Below, in pieces: positions 17,058 to 26,114 of a stretch of 64,000 nt of DNA. The stretch spans positions 1 to 64,000 of the forward strand of contig NZ_JBAJEY010000004.1 in assembly GCF_039822285.1 (NCBI RefSeq), read 5' to 3'. The notes below the pieces were generated by a model. The model worked only from the letters and a program-made list of their open reading frames with translations. It was not told where the DNA came from and ran no database searches. Positions within the stretch are counted from its first letter, which is position 1. Each line of letters begins with the position of its first letter. Made by a program: the position numbers and the translations under genes. This DNA comes from Thiofaba sp039822285. GTDB taxonomy: Bacteria; Pseudomonadota; Gammaproteobacteria; Halothiobacillales; Halothiobacillaceae.

Positions 17058-18818
17058 GTGAAAGAACAGCTTGAAAGCCTCCTGTCCCGTGCGCTGGATA
17101 CCTTGCGTGCCGAGGGGCTGGGCCTGCCGGATGTCGTCGCCCCCCAGGTCTCCCGTGCCAAGGACCGTGCGCATGGTGACTTCGCCTCCAACATCGCCAT
17201 GCAACTGGCCAAGCCAGCGGGCTTGCCTCCTCGCGTATTCGCCGAGCGCCTGATCGCCGCCTTGCCGCAGGCTGCCCTGCTGGAGAAAGTTGAAATTGCC
17301 GGCCCGGGCTTCATCAACTTCTACGTGCGCGAGTCGGCCGTCTTCGACGTGGTCCGCCAGGCGCTGAAGGCCGGCGAGGCCTTTGGCCGCTCCGCGCATG
17401 GTGCCGGCCGCAAGGTCATGGTCGAGTTCGTCTCCGCCAACCCGACCGGCCCGCTGCATGTCGGCCATGGTCGCGGCGCGGCCTACGGCGCGGCAGTGGC
17501 CGACCTGTTGGCAGCGGTCGGCTATGACGTGCACCGCGAGTACTACGTCAACGACGCCGGCCGCCAGATGCACATCCTCGCCACCTCCATCTGGCTGCGC
17601 TATCTGGAGTTGTGCGGTGCCCGCTTCGCCTTCCCCTCCAACGGCTACAAATCGACCGGCTACATCTACGACATTGCGCGCAAACTGCATGCCGAGCATG
17701 GCGAGGCTTATGCCGTGTCGATCGAGCAGGTCTTCGAGGGCGTGCCCCCGGACGAGCCGCAGGGTGGCGACAAGGAGTTGCACATCGATGCCCTGATCGC
17801 CCGCGCGCAGGAGCTGCTGGGCGACGTGCGCTATCGCTACGTGTTCGACCTTGGCCTGAATGACATCCTCGATGACATCCGCGACGACCTCGGGGGTTTC
17901 GGCGTGCGCTTCGAGCACTGGTACTCCGAGCGCGGACTGGCCGAGCGCGGGGCGGTCAACCGCGCCATCGAGCAGCTGCGCGAGCGCGGTCACATCTACG
18001 AGCAGGAGGGGGCCCTGTGGTTCCGCTCCACCGACTTCGGGGATGAGAAGGACCGCGTGGTGCAGCGCGCCAACGGCCAGATCACCTATTTCGCCTCCGA
18101 CATCGCCTACCATCTCGAGAAGTACGAGCGTGGCTTTGAGCGCATGATCGACGTCTGGGGCGCCGATCACCACGGCTATGTGCCTCGCGTGAAGGCGGCC
18201 CTGACCGCGCTCGGGTATGACGCCAGCAAGCTCGACGTCTTGCTGGTGCAGTTCGCCATTCTCTACCGCGGCGGTGAGCGGGCGCAGATGTCCACCCGCT
18301 CCGGCGAGTTCGTCACCCTGCGCGATCTGCGCGCGGAGGTGGGCTCGGATGCCGCCCGCTTCTTCTATGTCATGCGCAAGAGCGAGCAGCACCTGGACTT
18401 CGACCTCGACCTCGCCAAGAGCCAGTCGAACGACAACCCGCTGTACTACATCCAGTATGCCCATGCCCGCGTGTGCAGCGTGATGCGTCAGCTGCAAGCC
18501 AAGGGCCTGGCGCATGACCGCGCACGCGGTGAGGCGGCGGTGGCGTGCCTGAACCTTCCGGCCGAGGCCGAGCTCGCCCGTCAGATCGGTCAGTTCCCCG
18601 AACTGGTGCTGCGCGCCGCCCAGGCCTGTGAGCCGCACCAACTGGTGCACTACCTGCGCGAACTGGCTGGCCAGTTCCATGCCTACTACAACGGCCACCA
18701 GTTCCTGGTCGATGACGCGGAGCTGCGCGATGCGCGCCTGAACCTGATCCTCGCCGTGCGCCAGGTACTCGCCAACGGCCTGGGGCTGTTGGGCGTGTCT
18801 GCGCCTGAGAGCATGTAA
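17058..18818 (+). CDS. argS: Arginyl-tRNA synthetase
   Basis: Class I synthetase (586 aa) charging tRNA-Arg. The HIGH-type motif is HVGHG near residue 134, inside LHVGHGRG. The KMSKS position reads QMSTR near residue 409, normal for ArgS. An N-terminal tRNA-binding domain and a C-terminal DALR anticodon-binding domain complete the protein. The GTG at 17058 (KEQLESLLSRAL) is preferred; GTG 17046 and TTG 17031 are in-frame alternatives. It is followed 15 bases later by the SPOR protein, a common gammaproteobacterial pairing. Confidence 0.97.
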   Translation: MKEQLESLLSRALDTLRAEGLGLPDVVAPQVSRAKDRAHGDFASNIAMQLAKPAGLPPRVFAERLIAALPQAALLEKVEIAGPGFINFYVRESAVFDVVRQALKAGEAFGRSAHGAGRKVMVEFVSANPTGPLHVGHGRGAAYGAAVADLLAAVGYDVHREYYVNDAGRQMHILATSIWLRYLELCGARFAFPSNGYKSTGYIYDIARKLHAEHGEAYAVSIEQVFEGVPPDEPQGGDKELHIDALIARAQELLGDVRYRYVFDLGLNDILDDIRDDLGGFGVRFEHWYSERGLAERGAVNRAIEQLRERGHIYEQEGALWFRSTDFGDEKDRVVQRANGQITYFASDIAYHLEKYERGFERMIDVWGADHHGYVPRVKAALTALGYDASKLDVLLVQFAILYRGGERAQMSTRSGEFVTLRDLRAEVGSDAARFFYVMRKSEQHLDFDLDLAKSQSNDNPLYYIQYAHARVCSVMRQLQAKGLAHDRARGEAAVACLNLPAEAELARQIGQFPELVLRAAQACEPHQLVHYLRELAGQFHAYYNGHQFLVDDAELRDARLNLILAVRQVLANGLGLLGVSAPESM

Positions 18819-18833
18819 GCGGAGGGCAGGGCG

Positions 18834-19490
18834 ATGGCGCGTGCCAAGCAGGCCAGTCGCCGGCGCTCGCCGGCCCGCCCCGCGGTGCCGCGTGCACTCT
18901 GGGTGATGGTCGGGGCGGTCGTCGTCCTGTTCGCTGCCCTGCTGGCGTGGCTGGGCACGCGCGAGCCGCAGCCAGAGACGGTGTCGCAGAGCGTGCCGGC
19001 CAAGGAATCCGCGCCTCCCGCAGCACAACAGCAGGAGGCTCGCGCGGTGGCTAAGCCACCGGCCAAGGAGGTGGTGCCGCCTCCGCCGCGCTATGAGTTC
19101 TACAACATGCTGCCGGCGCAGAAGGTCGAGGTGCCCCCCCCGCCTCCAGCCGCGGTCCAGGCCCCTGCCGCCAGCACCCCGCCCGCGGACATGCCCCCCG
19201 TCGCCGCCCCCCCTCCCGCACCCGATGCAGCCGTCCCCGCGCCGTCGGCGGCGAGCACGACCCGTTACGAACTGCAGGTCGGGTCCTTCCGACGGTACGA
19301 GGAGGCCGACCGGCGCAAGGCCGAGCTTGCCATGTTGGGCTTTGCCTCCACCATCCAGTCCGCGAACGTCAGCGGCGAGACCTGGCATCGGGTCAAGATC
19401 GGCCCCTTGCCCGAGGCTGAGGCGCGCAAGGCACGCGATCGTCTCAAGGCCGTCGGCATGAACCCCCTGCTGGTCAAGCAGGGCGGCTAG
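18834..19490 (+). CDS. SPOR-domain membrane protein, FtsN-like
   Basis: A 218-aa protein with a basic N-terminus, one transmembrane helix (residues ~22-42), a Pro/Ala-rich linker and a C-terminal SPOR domain (residues ~140-216, beginning RYELQVGSFRRYEEAD). SPOR domains bind denuded septal peptidoglycan, and in this position after argS such proteins are usually annotated FtsN. The call as FtsN rests on architecture and context. Its stop codon overlaps that of the convergent cupin gene. Confidence 0.88.
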   Translation: MARAKQASRRRSPARPAVPRALWVMVGAVVVLFAALLAWLGTREPQPETVSQSVPAKESAPPAAQQQEARAVAKPPAKEVVPPPPRYEFYNMLPAQKVEVPPPPPAAVQAPAASTPPADMPPVAAPPPAPDAAVPAPSAASTTRYELQVGSFRRYEEADRRKAELAMLGFASTIQSANVSGETWHRVKIGPLPEAEARKARDRLKAVGMNPLLVKQGG

Positions 19491-19765
19491 CTGAAGCGGT
19501 AGTGTTTAAGCACCGGCTCGTGGACATCCCAAACACATGACATCCCGGCCGGGAAGGTGACCAGCTCGCCCGCCCGGATCTCCACCGGCACGCCATCCTC
19601 CGGTGTCACCGTCACCCGCCCCTCGATCAGGTAGCAGGTCTCGTTCGTGTCGTAGGTCCAGGGGAAGCGCGACACACCCGTCCCCCAGGTCGGCCAGCGG
19701 TCGATCCCCATGCGGCGGCATTCCTCCAAGTCGATCGGTCGTTTCTGGATCGTCTTTCCCATCAT
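19487..19765 (-). CDS. Small cupin-domain protein (DUF861/cupin_3 type)
   Basis: A 92-aa single-domain cupin. TCYLIEGRVTVTPEDG and ELVTFPAGMSCVWDV are the two cupin motifs of the DUF861 type related to ureidoglycine aminohydrolase. The substrate is unknown. The start is one of two adjacent ATG codons (19765 or 19762) after GGAG. A longer open frame to 20581 overlaps the phosphoesterase gene and is a shadow. Isolated minus-strand gene, ending 4 bases inside the SPOR gene. Confidence 0.82.
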   Translation of the reverse strand: MMGKTIQKRPIDLEECRRMGIDRWPTWGTGVSRFPWTYDTNETCYLIEGRVTVTPEDGVPVEIRAGELVTFPAGMSCVWDVHEPVLKHYRFS

Positions 19766-19843
19766 CGCTCCTTCATCAAAACTCCATGCGAAGGTAACAC
19801 GCCCGTGGCGCAATGAGCCCGAACTGACCCTCGGGGGCGCCCC

Positions 19844-20647
19844 ATGCTGAGCTACCGTAGCGTGTTCATCTCCGATCTCCATCTCGGCACCCGCGATGCC
19901 AAGGTGGATTACCTGATCGACTTCCTCACCCATGTGCGCTGCGAGCGTCTCTATCTCGTCGGCGACGTCCTCGACGTGTGGCGCCTGCGCTCGGGCGGCT
20001 GGCGCTGGCCGCGCATCAAGCACGAACTGATCCAGTTGCTGCTGCGGCGCGTGCAGGAGGGGGTGGAGATCATCTACGTGCCGGGCAACCACGATGAAGC
20101 CGTGCGCCTGCTCGGGGCGGGCGAGGCCTTCGGTGTGCGCATCCTGCCGGAGGTGATTCATGAGGGGGCCGACGGCCGGCGCTGGCTGGTTGTGCACGGC
20201 GATGGTTTCGATGCGGTGTTGCACTGCGATCCGCTCATGCGCCGGGTGGGGGACATCGGCTACGAGGCGCTGATGCGTCTTGCGCGCCTGATCCACGGTG
20301 CGCGCCGTCTGTTGGGGCTGCCCTACTGGTCCTTGGCGGCGCATGTGAAGGGGCGGCTGAAAGATGCCATGCGCTACGTCGAACAGTACGAGGCGGCCGC
20401 CCATACCCACGCGCGCGAGCACGGTTTCGACGGCATCATCAGCGGCCATATCCATCACGCCTGCCTGCGCGAGTGGGACGGGGTGACCTATGCCAACTGT
20501 GGCGACTGGGTGGAGAACTGCACGGCCTTGGCCGAGGATGCGACCGGGCAACTGCATCTGCTGCACTGGGCGCGCGACCATCTGGAGCTGCTGGATGGGG
20601 TCAAGGAGCTGGCGCGGGTGAAGGCCGCCTCTCCGCAGCTGGGGTGA
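19844..20647 (+). CDS. UDP-2,3-diacylglucosamine diphosphatase-like metallophosphoesterase
   Basis: A 267-aa calcineurin-like phosphoesterase. Metal ligands are visible in order: DLHLG (11-15), GDVLD (40-44), GNHDE (81-85), HGD (118-120) and GHIHH (201-205). It belongs to the LpxH-like family and could hydrolyse UDP-2,3-diacylglucosamine in lipid A synthesis, but many homologues are uncharacterised. It ends 8 bases from convergent pilR. Confidence 0.82.
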   Translation: MLSYRSVFISDLHLGTRDAKVDYLIDFLTHVRCERLYLVGDVLDVWRLRSGGWRWPRIKHELIQLLLRRVQEGVEIIYVPGNHDEAVRLLGAGEAFGVRILPEVIHEGADGRRWLVVHGDGFDAVLHCDPLMRRVGDIGYEALMRLARLIHGARRLLGLPYWSLAAHVKGRLKDAMRYVEQYEAAAHTHAREHGFDGIISGHIHHACLREWDGVTYANCGDWVENCTALAEDATGQLHLLHWARDHLELLDGVKELARVKAASPQLG

Positions 20648-20655
20648 GCCTGGGG

Positions 20656-22032
20656 CTACTTGAGCCCCATCTTCGCCAGGCGGTAGCGCAACTGACGCAG
20701 GGTCAACCCGAGCGCCTCGGCCGTGCGGGTCCGGTTCCAGCGGTGGGCCTCGAGGGCCTGCAGGATGGTGGCCCCCTCTTCATCCGTCCTCGGCGCGGGG
20801 GGGAGGGCGGAGGAAGGTTCGTTGGCGCCTTCCGGGGCCGGGGGGAAGGAGAGATCCCCGGCATGGATGACCGCACCTTCCCCGAGCGCGACTGCGCGTT
20901 CGAGGATGTTCTCCAGCTCGCGCACGTTCCCCGGGAAGTCATACCCCTGCAGTCGCCGCAGCGCATCCTCGCCGAGCTGGCGCGGCGGTTGCCCGTCGCG
21001 CTCGGCCAGTCGGCGCAGGATGTCGCGGGCGAGGGCTGGGATGTCCTCCGGGTGCTCGCGCAGGGCGGGGGCGTTGAGCTGGATCACGTTCAGGCGGTAG
21101 AACAGGTCCTGGCGGAACCCACCGTCCTGCACGCGGCGGGCGAGGTCCTTATGCGAGGCCGAGACGATGCGCACGTCCACCGCCTCCTCGCGCGTCGCCC
21201 CCACCGGGCGCACCGCGCGCTCCTGCAGGGCGCGCAGCAGCTTCACCTGCACCGGCAGCGGCAGGTCGGCCACTTCATCGAGGAACAGGGTGCCGCCGTG
21301 GGCGGCCTGAAACAGGCCCTGCTTGTCGCTCGTGGCCCCGGTGAAGCTACCCTTGCGGTGACCGAACAGTTCGCTCTCCATCAGCTCCGCCGGAATGGCG
21401 CCGCAATTGATCGGCACGAAGGGCTTGCCCGCGCGCGGGCCGAGGTCGTGGATCAGGCGCGCGATCACCTCCTTGCCAGTGCCTGACTCGCCCTGAATGA
21501 AGACCGGGGCCTGGCTGCGGGCTACCTTGGCAATCTGCGCCCGGAGCTGGCGCATCACCGGGGTCTCGCCGATCAGGCGGTCACCGCCTTCGGTGGCCGG
21601 GGCGCCCCCCACCGGGGGCGCAGGTGGCGTGGTGTCAGCAGGCAGGGGAGGAAGGCGGAGTGCGGTTTCCACCATCGCCCGCAGGCGCTCGAGGTCCAAC
21701 GGTTTGTTGACGAAGTCGAAGGCACCGGCCTTGAGCGCGTCGATCGCGCTCTGCATGTCGCCGTGTGCGGTGATGATCGCGACCGGCAGGCCGGGGTGAT
21801 GCTGCTGAATGTGGCGGACCAGCATCAGGCCGTCGCCATCCGGCAGGCGCAGGTCGGTCAGGCAGAAGTCGAAACGCTCCTGACCCAGGGCCGACAGGGC
21901 CTCCTGCACGCTTGCGGCCGGGCGGGTCTCGACTCCCATGCGGCCGAGGCTGATGGCGAGCAGGGTGAGGATGTCCGGTTCATCATCGACGATCAGCGCT
22001 CGGGGCATGGCGGCAGGCGTGGGGGCGGTCAT
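20656..22032 (-). CDS. pilR: NtrC-family sigma-54 response regulator, PilR
   Basis: 458 aa. Receiver domain (residues 11-125, acidic DDEPD and phosphoacceptor D60), AAA+ sigma-54 activation domain (Walker A GESGTGKE at 180-187, GSFTGA at 227-232, Walker B LFLDE at 248-252) and a Fis-type helix-turn-helix at ~415-455. It overlaps pilS by 4 bases. In pseudomonads PilR activates pilA with sigma-54; the targets here are not in the window, and no clear -24/-12 promoter precedes flp. Confidence 0.9.
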   Translation of the reverse strand: MTAPTPAAMPRALIVDDEPDILTLLAISLGRMGVETRPAASVQEALSALGQERFDFCLTDLRLPDGDGLMLVRHIQQHHPGLPVAIITAHGDMQSAIDALKAGAFDFVNKPLDLERLRAMVETALRLPPLPADTTPPAPPVGGAPATEGGDRLIGETPVMRQLRAQIAKVARSQAPVFIQGESGTGKEVIARLIHDLGPRAGKPFVPINCGAIPAELMESELFGHRKGSFTGATSDKQGLFQAAHGGTLFLDEVADLPLPVQVKLLRALQERAVRPVGATREEAVDVRIVSASHKDLARRVQDGGFRQDLFYRLNVIQLNAPALREHPEDIPALARDILRRLAERDGQPPRQLGEDALRRLQGYDFPGNVRELENILERAVALGEGAVIHAGDLSFPPAPEGANEPSSALPPAPRTDEEGATILQALEAHRWNRTRTAEALGLTLRQLRYRLAKMGLK

Positions 22033-23717
22033 TCCATGAACTCCTGGCGTGGAAAGCTGAGGCGGAAGCGGCTTCCGCCTTGCTCCGCGGCATGATAGTG
22101 GAGGCCGAGCTGGTTGGCCTCCGCCAGCTCCCGCGCCACGAACAGGCCCAGACCATGGCCTTGGGCGCTGGTGGTGAAGAAGGGCTCGAACAGGTGTTCC
22201 TGCACCTCGGGCGCTACGCCCGGGCCGCGGTCCACGACATCCAGAACGGGCAGGCGGCGGGGCCCTTGGCGGTGGGTCTCGATGCGCACGAACCGCTCGC
22301 CGGAGGGGGCTCGCCCATGCTGGAGTGCGTTGTCGAGCAAAATGGTCAGGATCTGCTCGAGGTGTCCCGTATCGACGCGCACGTTCATGTCGGCATCAGT
22401 CGCGAGCTCGATTTGCGGGGCCTCGTCCTCGTGCAACTGGCGGTAATGGCGGAGGAAGTCCTCCAGCCAGGGGCCGAGCGCCACCGGCTCGGGGTGGGCG
22501 AGCTTGCGTCGGGAGGTGGCGAGCACGTTCTCGACGATGCGGTCGATGCGCGCCACCTGCTTGCGGATGATGTCGAGCAGCTGCCTCTCCTGCACATCAT
22601 GCAGGCCTTCCTCGAGGAGCTGGCCGGCATGGCCGATGGCGCTCAAGGGGTTGCGGATCTCGTGGGCGATGCTCGCGGTCAGCCGTCCCAGCGCGGCCAG
22701 TTTGGCTTGCTGAAGCTGCTCCATCAGACTCGCATCATCCTCGAGGAACAGGGCAACGGGGCCGTGGGGCGAGGCGTCGAGGGGGGTGATGCGCACCTGC
22801 AGCCGCTCGGGTTGTTCGATGCGGAAGGTGGCCTGCCCGTCCTCCGGCTGCTGGCGCCAGGCCCGTAGCGCCTCCAGCAGTTCCGGATTGATCTCGGTCA
22901 GCGGCTTGCGCCGTTCGGCGGTATCCAGCCAGGGATTCCGTCCCACCGGCATGGTCTCGGCTTCTCCCTGAGGTGGTGCCGCGGGCGGAGTCTCGCAGTG
23001 CAACAGGCGCAGGGCGGCCCGGTTGGCATGGCGGGCGAAGTCGTCGCCATCCACGATCAGCACCCCTTCGTCGGTGCGCTCCAGGATCAGCCGGTTGAGC
23101 TGCGTCTCGTTGGCGAGGTCGACGCCGCGCTGCTCGGCGAGCCGTTGGCTCGCCTCCAGGCGGCGGGCGAGGGTGCGGGCGAGGATGGCCACCGCGAACA
23201 GGGCCATGCCGATCACGCCGGCATGGGTGAACAGCACGTCGGCGCGCCCGTCGTTCCGGGCTTGCAGGGAGGCCAGGATGAGCAGCCAGACGCTGGCGAG
23301 GGCAGCGAAGGCCAGCGACTCGCGCCCGCCAAGCAACAGGCTGGCATAGGCGACGTTGGCCACCATCAGGATATGGATGTTTTCGTGGGACGTGCCTTGG
23401 GAGAAGCCGAGCAGGCCGAGAGCCAGGATGTCGATGGCCAGGCCAAGCTGCAGGCGCAAGGCGTAGCCCCCCAGGCGCAGCTCGTCCAGGGTCAGCAGCA
23501 CGAAAGCGGCCAGCCCGTAGGCCGCGGTGATGAGCATGAACGGGTCGGCGCGCGGCAGCGTAAGAGGGTCGGTCTCGCCCAAGAAGGTGTGGATGGCCAT
23601 CAGCAGGGCGGCGAGGGTCAGGCGGTAGGCGTTGAAGAAGCGCAGGGCGCGCCAACTGGGGGCGGGGGTGCCCTGGCCCTCGCCGAAGGTCAGGTCACTG
23701 CGTTCAGCCGTGCTCAT
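22029..23717 (-). CDS. pilS: Sensor histidine kinase PilS
   Basis: 562 aa, inner-membrane sensor paired with PilR. About six hydrophobic segments lie at residues ~25-190, followed by a PAS-like region, the H-box SIAHEIRNPLSAIGHAG and a C-terminal ATPase domain (N-box ILLDNALQH, GHGLGLFVARELAE). ATG 23717 overlaps the zinc-ribbon gene stop as ATGA; the longer in-frame extension upstream lies inside that gene and is rejected. Confidence 0.9.
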   Translation of the reverse strand: MSTAERSDLTFGEGQGTPAPSWRALRFFNAYRLTLAALLMAIHTFLGETDPLTLPRADPFMLITAAYGLAAFVLLTLDELRLGGYALRLQLGLAIDILALGLLGFSQGTSHENIHILMVANVAYASLLLGGRESLAFAALASVWLLILASLQARNDGRADVLFTHAGVIGMALFAVAILARTLARRLEASQRLAEQRGVDLANETQLNRLILERTDEGVLIVDGDDFARHANRAALRLLHCETPPAAPPQGEAETMPVGRNPWLDTAERRKPLTEINPELLEALRAWRQQPEDGQATFRIEQPERLQVRITPLDASPHGPVALFLEDDASLMEQLQQAKLAALGRLTASIAHEIRNPLSAIGHAGQLLEEGLHDVQERQLLDIIRKQVARIDRIVENVLATSRRKLAHPEPVALGPWLEDFLRHYRQLHEDEAPQIELATDADMNVRVDTGHLEQILTILLDNALQHGRAPSGERFVRIETHRQGPRRLPVLDVVDRGPGVAPEVQEHLFEPFFTTSAQGHGLGLFVARELAEANQLGLHYHAAEQGGSRFRLSFPRQEFME

Positions 23718-23965
23718 CGGGGATGACGCTCCTGCCATCGGTGCGCATGCTGGGCCGAGCAGAAGGCCCTCCCGTTCAGCCGCACGGATTCCTTCTCGGG
23801 CAGCACCAGTCCGCACTCGGCGCAGCGCACGGTGCGGATGGGGGAGGCTGGGGGCGCCTGCGGCGGGCTTGCGCAAGCGTCGCGCGGCGGGCGTCCGCGG
23901 GTGCGTCGCCAGCGATAGAACAGGACGGCGCCGAGGATCAGGCTGAGCAGGATGACGTAGCGCAT
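23714..23965 (-). CDS. Small zinc-ribbon membrane protein (PP0621 family)
   Basis: 83 aa: an N-terminal hydrophobic helix (residues ~3-17), a basic/proline linker, then CAEC and a Cys/His pair (FCSAQH) suggesting a treble-clef zinc site. This protein is regularly found before pilS in gammaproteobacteria; its function is not established. Overlap of 4 bases with pilS implies coupled translation. Confidence 0.8.
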   Translation of the reverse strand: MRYVILLSLILGAVLFYRWRRTRGRPPRDACASPPQAPPASPIRTVRCAECGLVLPEKESVRLNGRAFCSAQHAHRWQERHPR

Positions 23966-24064
23966 GGGCTAAATGTACTCCAGCTGATCGGCGTTGTCCC
24001 CGCTGCCCGATTCCATCAAAATGTCACGTTCATTCGAAATCACTCCTGTAAGGCGGAATGCGCG

Positions 24065-25234
24065 ATGAATCTGCACGAATATCAGGCCAAGGCCCTGCTG
24101 CGTGAGGCGGGGGTGACGGTGCCCGAAGGGCGTGTGATCCGCGCGATCGAGGATGTGGATGCGGCGCTCGATGCCCTGGGCGAGGGGCCCTGGGTGATGA
24201 AGGTGCAGGTGCACGCCGGTGGGCGCGGCAAGGCGGGCGGGGTGCGCGTGGTGCGTAGCCTCGATGAGGCCAAATCCTTTGCCGATGGCTGGTTGGGGCG
24301 CCGCCTGGTCACCCTCCAGACCGGCCCCGCCGGCCTGCCGGTCGAGACGCTCTACCTCGAACCCGCCACCGCGATTGCGCGCGAGCTCTACCTGAGCCTG
24401 ATCATCGACCGCGCCACCTCGAAGGTGACCTTCATCGCCTCCGACGCGGGCGGCATGGACATCGAGGAGGTCGCAGCGAAGACCCCCGAGCGCATCCATG
24501 CCCTGAGCGTGCACCCCGCCGCGGGGCTGATGCCGTTTCATGCGCGCAGGCTTGCCTTTGCCCTCGGCCTCGAAGGCGCGCAGGCCAAGGCCTTCGGCCA
24601 GATGCTCAAGGGCCTGTACGAGGTCTTCACCCGCAAGGACGCGAGCATGCTTGAGGTCAACCCGCTGGCGGTGACCGAGGCGGGCGAGCTGCTCGCCCTG
24701 GACGCCAAGTTCGTGCTCGATGACAACGCCGGCTTCCGTCAGAGCGCCATCCTCGAGATGCGCGACGAGGCCCAGGAAGACCCGCGCGAGCGCGAGGCGG
24801 TCAAGCACGGCCTCAACTACGTCACCCTCGACGGCGACATCGCCTGCATGGTGAACGGCGCGGGCCTCGCCATGGCGACCATGGACCTCATCCAGCTCGA
24901 GGGCGGCAGGCCGGCCAACTTCCTTGACGTGGGCGGCGGCGCGACTGCCGAGCGCGTGGCCGAGGCGTTCAAGCTGATCCTCTCGGATGGCAAGGTGCGC
25001 GCCATCCTCATCAACATCTTTGGTGGCATCGTGCGCTGCGACCTGATCGCCGAAGGCATCCTGCAGGCGGTGCGCGAGGTGGACCTGCGGCTGCCTCTGG
25101 TGGTGCGCCTGGAAGGCACCAACGCCGAGCAGGGCCGCGCCCTGCTGGCGCAGTCCGGCCTCACCATCATCGCCGAGACCGATTTGACCCGTGCCGCGCA
25201 GGCGGCCGTCCGCGCGGCCCAAGGGGAGATCTGA
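24065..25234 (+). CDS. sucC: Succinyl-CoA synthetase beta subunit
   Basis: 389 aa, the ATP-grasp subunit of the TCA-cycle enzyme that interconverts succinyl-CoA and succinate with ATP. MNLHEYQAKALLREAGV, VKVQVHAGGRGKAGGV and the C-terminal FLDVGGGAT...INIFGGIVRCD region are diagnostic. A longer open frame upstream is not coding. It overlaps nothing and is 1 base from sucD. sucAB are not in the window. Confidence 0.97.
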   Translation: MNLHEYQAKALLREAGVTVPEGRVIRAIEDVDAALDALGEGPWVMKVQVHAGGRGKAGGVRVVRSLDEAKSFADGWLGRRLVTLQTGPAGLPVETLYLEPATAIARELYLSLIIDRATSKVTFIASDAGGMDIEEVAAKTPERIHALSVHPAAGLMPFHARRLAFALGLEGAQAKAFGQMLKGLYEVFTRKDASMLEVNPLAVTEAGELLALDAKFVLDDNAGFRQSAILEMRDEAQEDPREREAVKHGLNYVTLDGDIACMVNGAGLAMATMDLIQLEGGRPANFLDVGGGATAERVAEAFKLILSDGKVRAILINIFGGIVRCDLIAEGILQAVREVDLRLPLVVRLEGTNAEQGRALLAQSGLTIIAETDLTRAAQAAVRAAQGEI

Positions 25235-25235
25235 C

Positions 25236-26114
25236 ATGGCCATCCTCGTCGACAAAAACACCCGCGTCATCTGCCAGGGCTTCACCGGCAAACAGGGCAC
25301 CTTCCATTCCGAGCAGGCCATTGCCTACGGCACCCGCATGGTCGGCGGCGTCACCCCGGGCAAGGGCGGCAGCACCCATCTGGGACTGCCCGTGTTCGAC
25401 ACCGTGCATGATGCCGTGCGCCAGACCGGGGCGGAGGCGAGCATGATCTACGTGCCCGCGCCGTTCGCCGCCGACGCCATTCTCGAGGCCGCCGACGCCG
25501 GCATCCGCCTGATCGTCTGCATCACCGAGGGCATCCCGGTGCTGGACATGCTCAAGGTCAAGGCGGCGCTGAAGGACTACCCGGACACCCGCCTGGTCGG
25601 CCCGAACTGCCCCGGCGTGATCACGCCGGGGGGCTGCAAGATCGGCATCATGCCGGGATATATCCACAAGCCGGGGGCGATCGGCATCGTCTCCCGCTCC
25701 GGCACCCTGACCTATGAGGCGGTGCACCAGACCACCGGCGCGGGCCTTGGGCAGAGCACCTGCGTGGGGATCGGCGGCGACCCCATCCATGGCATGAACT
25801 TCATCGACTGCCTGCGGCTGTTCGAGGCCGACCCGCAGACCGAGGGCATCATCATGGTGGGTGAGATTGGCGGTAGCGCCGAGGAAGAAGCGGCCGAGTT
25901 CATCCAGGCGGAGGTCAGCAAACCGGTGGTGGCCTACATCGCCGGGGCCACGGCGCCCAAGGGCAAGCGCATGGGCCACGCCGGGGCGATCGTCGCAGGC
26001 GGGCAGGGCACCGCCGAGGCCAAGTTCGCTGCCCTGGAGGCCGCAGGCGTACACATCGTGCGCTCCCCCGCCCAGATGGGCGCCAGGATGGCCGAAGTCT
26101 TGGGGCGTGGCTGA
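25236..26114 (+). CDS. sucD: Succinyl-CoA synthetase alpha subunit
   Basis: 292 aa, the CoA-binding subunit carrying the phospho-histidine. The Rossmann segment QGFTGKQGTFHSEQAI, CPGVITPGGCKIGIMPG and the histidine loop GKRMGHAGAIVAGG are present. ATG 25236 follows GGGAG and one base after sucC; upstream in-frame codons are rejected. The TGA stop is followed directly by the TTG start of nadE. Confidence 0.97.
   Translation: MAILVDKNTRVICQGFTGKQGTFHSEQAIAYGTRMVGGVTPGKGGSTHLGLPVFDTVHDAVRQTGAEASMIYVPAPFAADAILEAADAGIRLIVCITEGIPVLDMLKVKAALKDYPDTRLVGPNCPGVITPGGCKIGIMPGYIHKPGAIGIVSRSGTLTYEAVHQTTGAGLGQSTCVGIGGDPIHGMNFIDCLRLFEADPQTEGIIMVGEIGGSAEEEAAEFIQAEVSKPVVAYIAGATAPKGKRMGHAGAIVAGGQGTAEAKFAALEAAGVHIVRSPAQMGARMAEVLGRG

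Noticed and set aside
19766..20581. Upstream extension of the cupin frame to 364 residues
   Set aside because: The extension is antisense to the LpxH-like gene and low in complexity; the cupin starts at MGKTIQKRPID.
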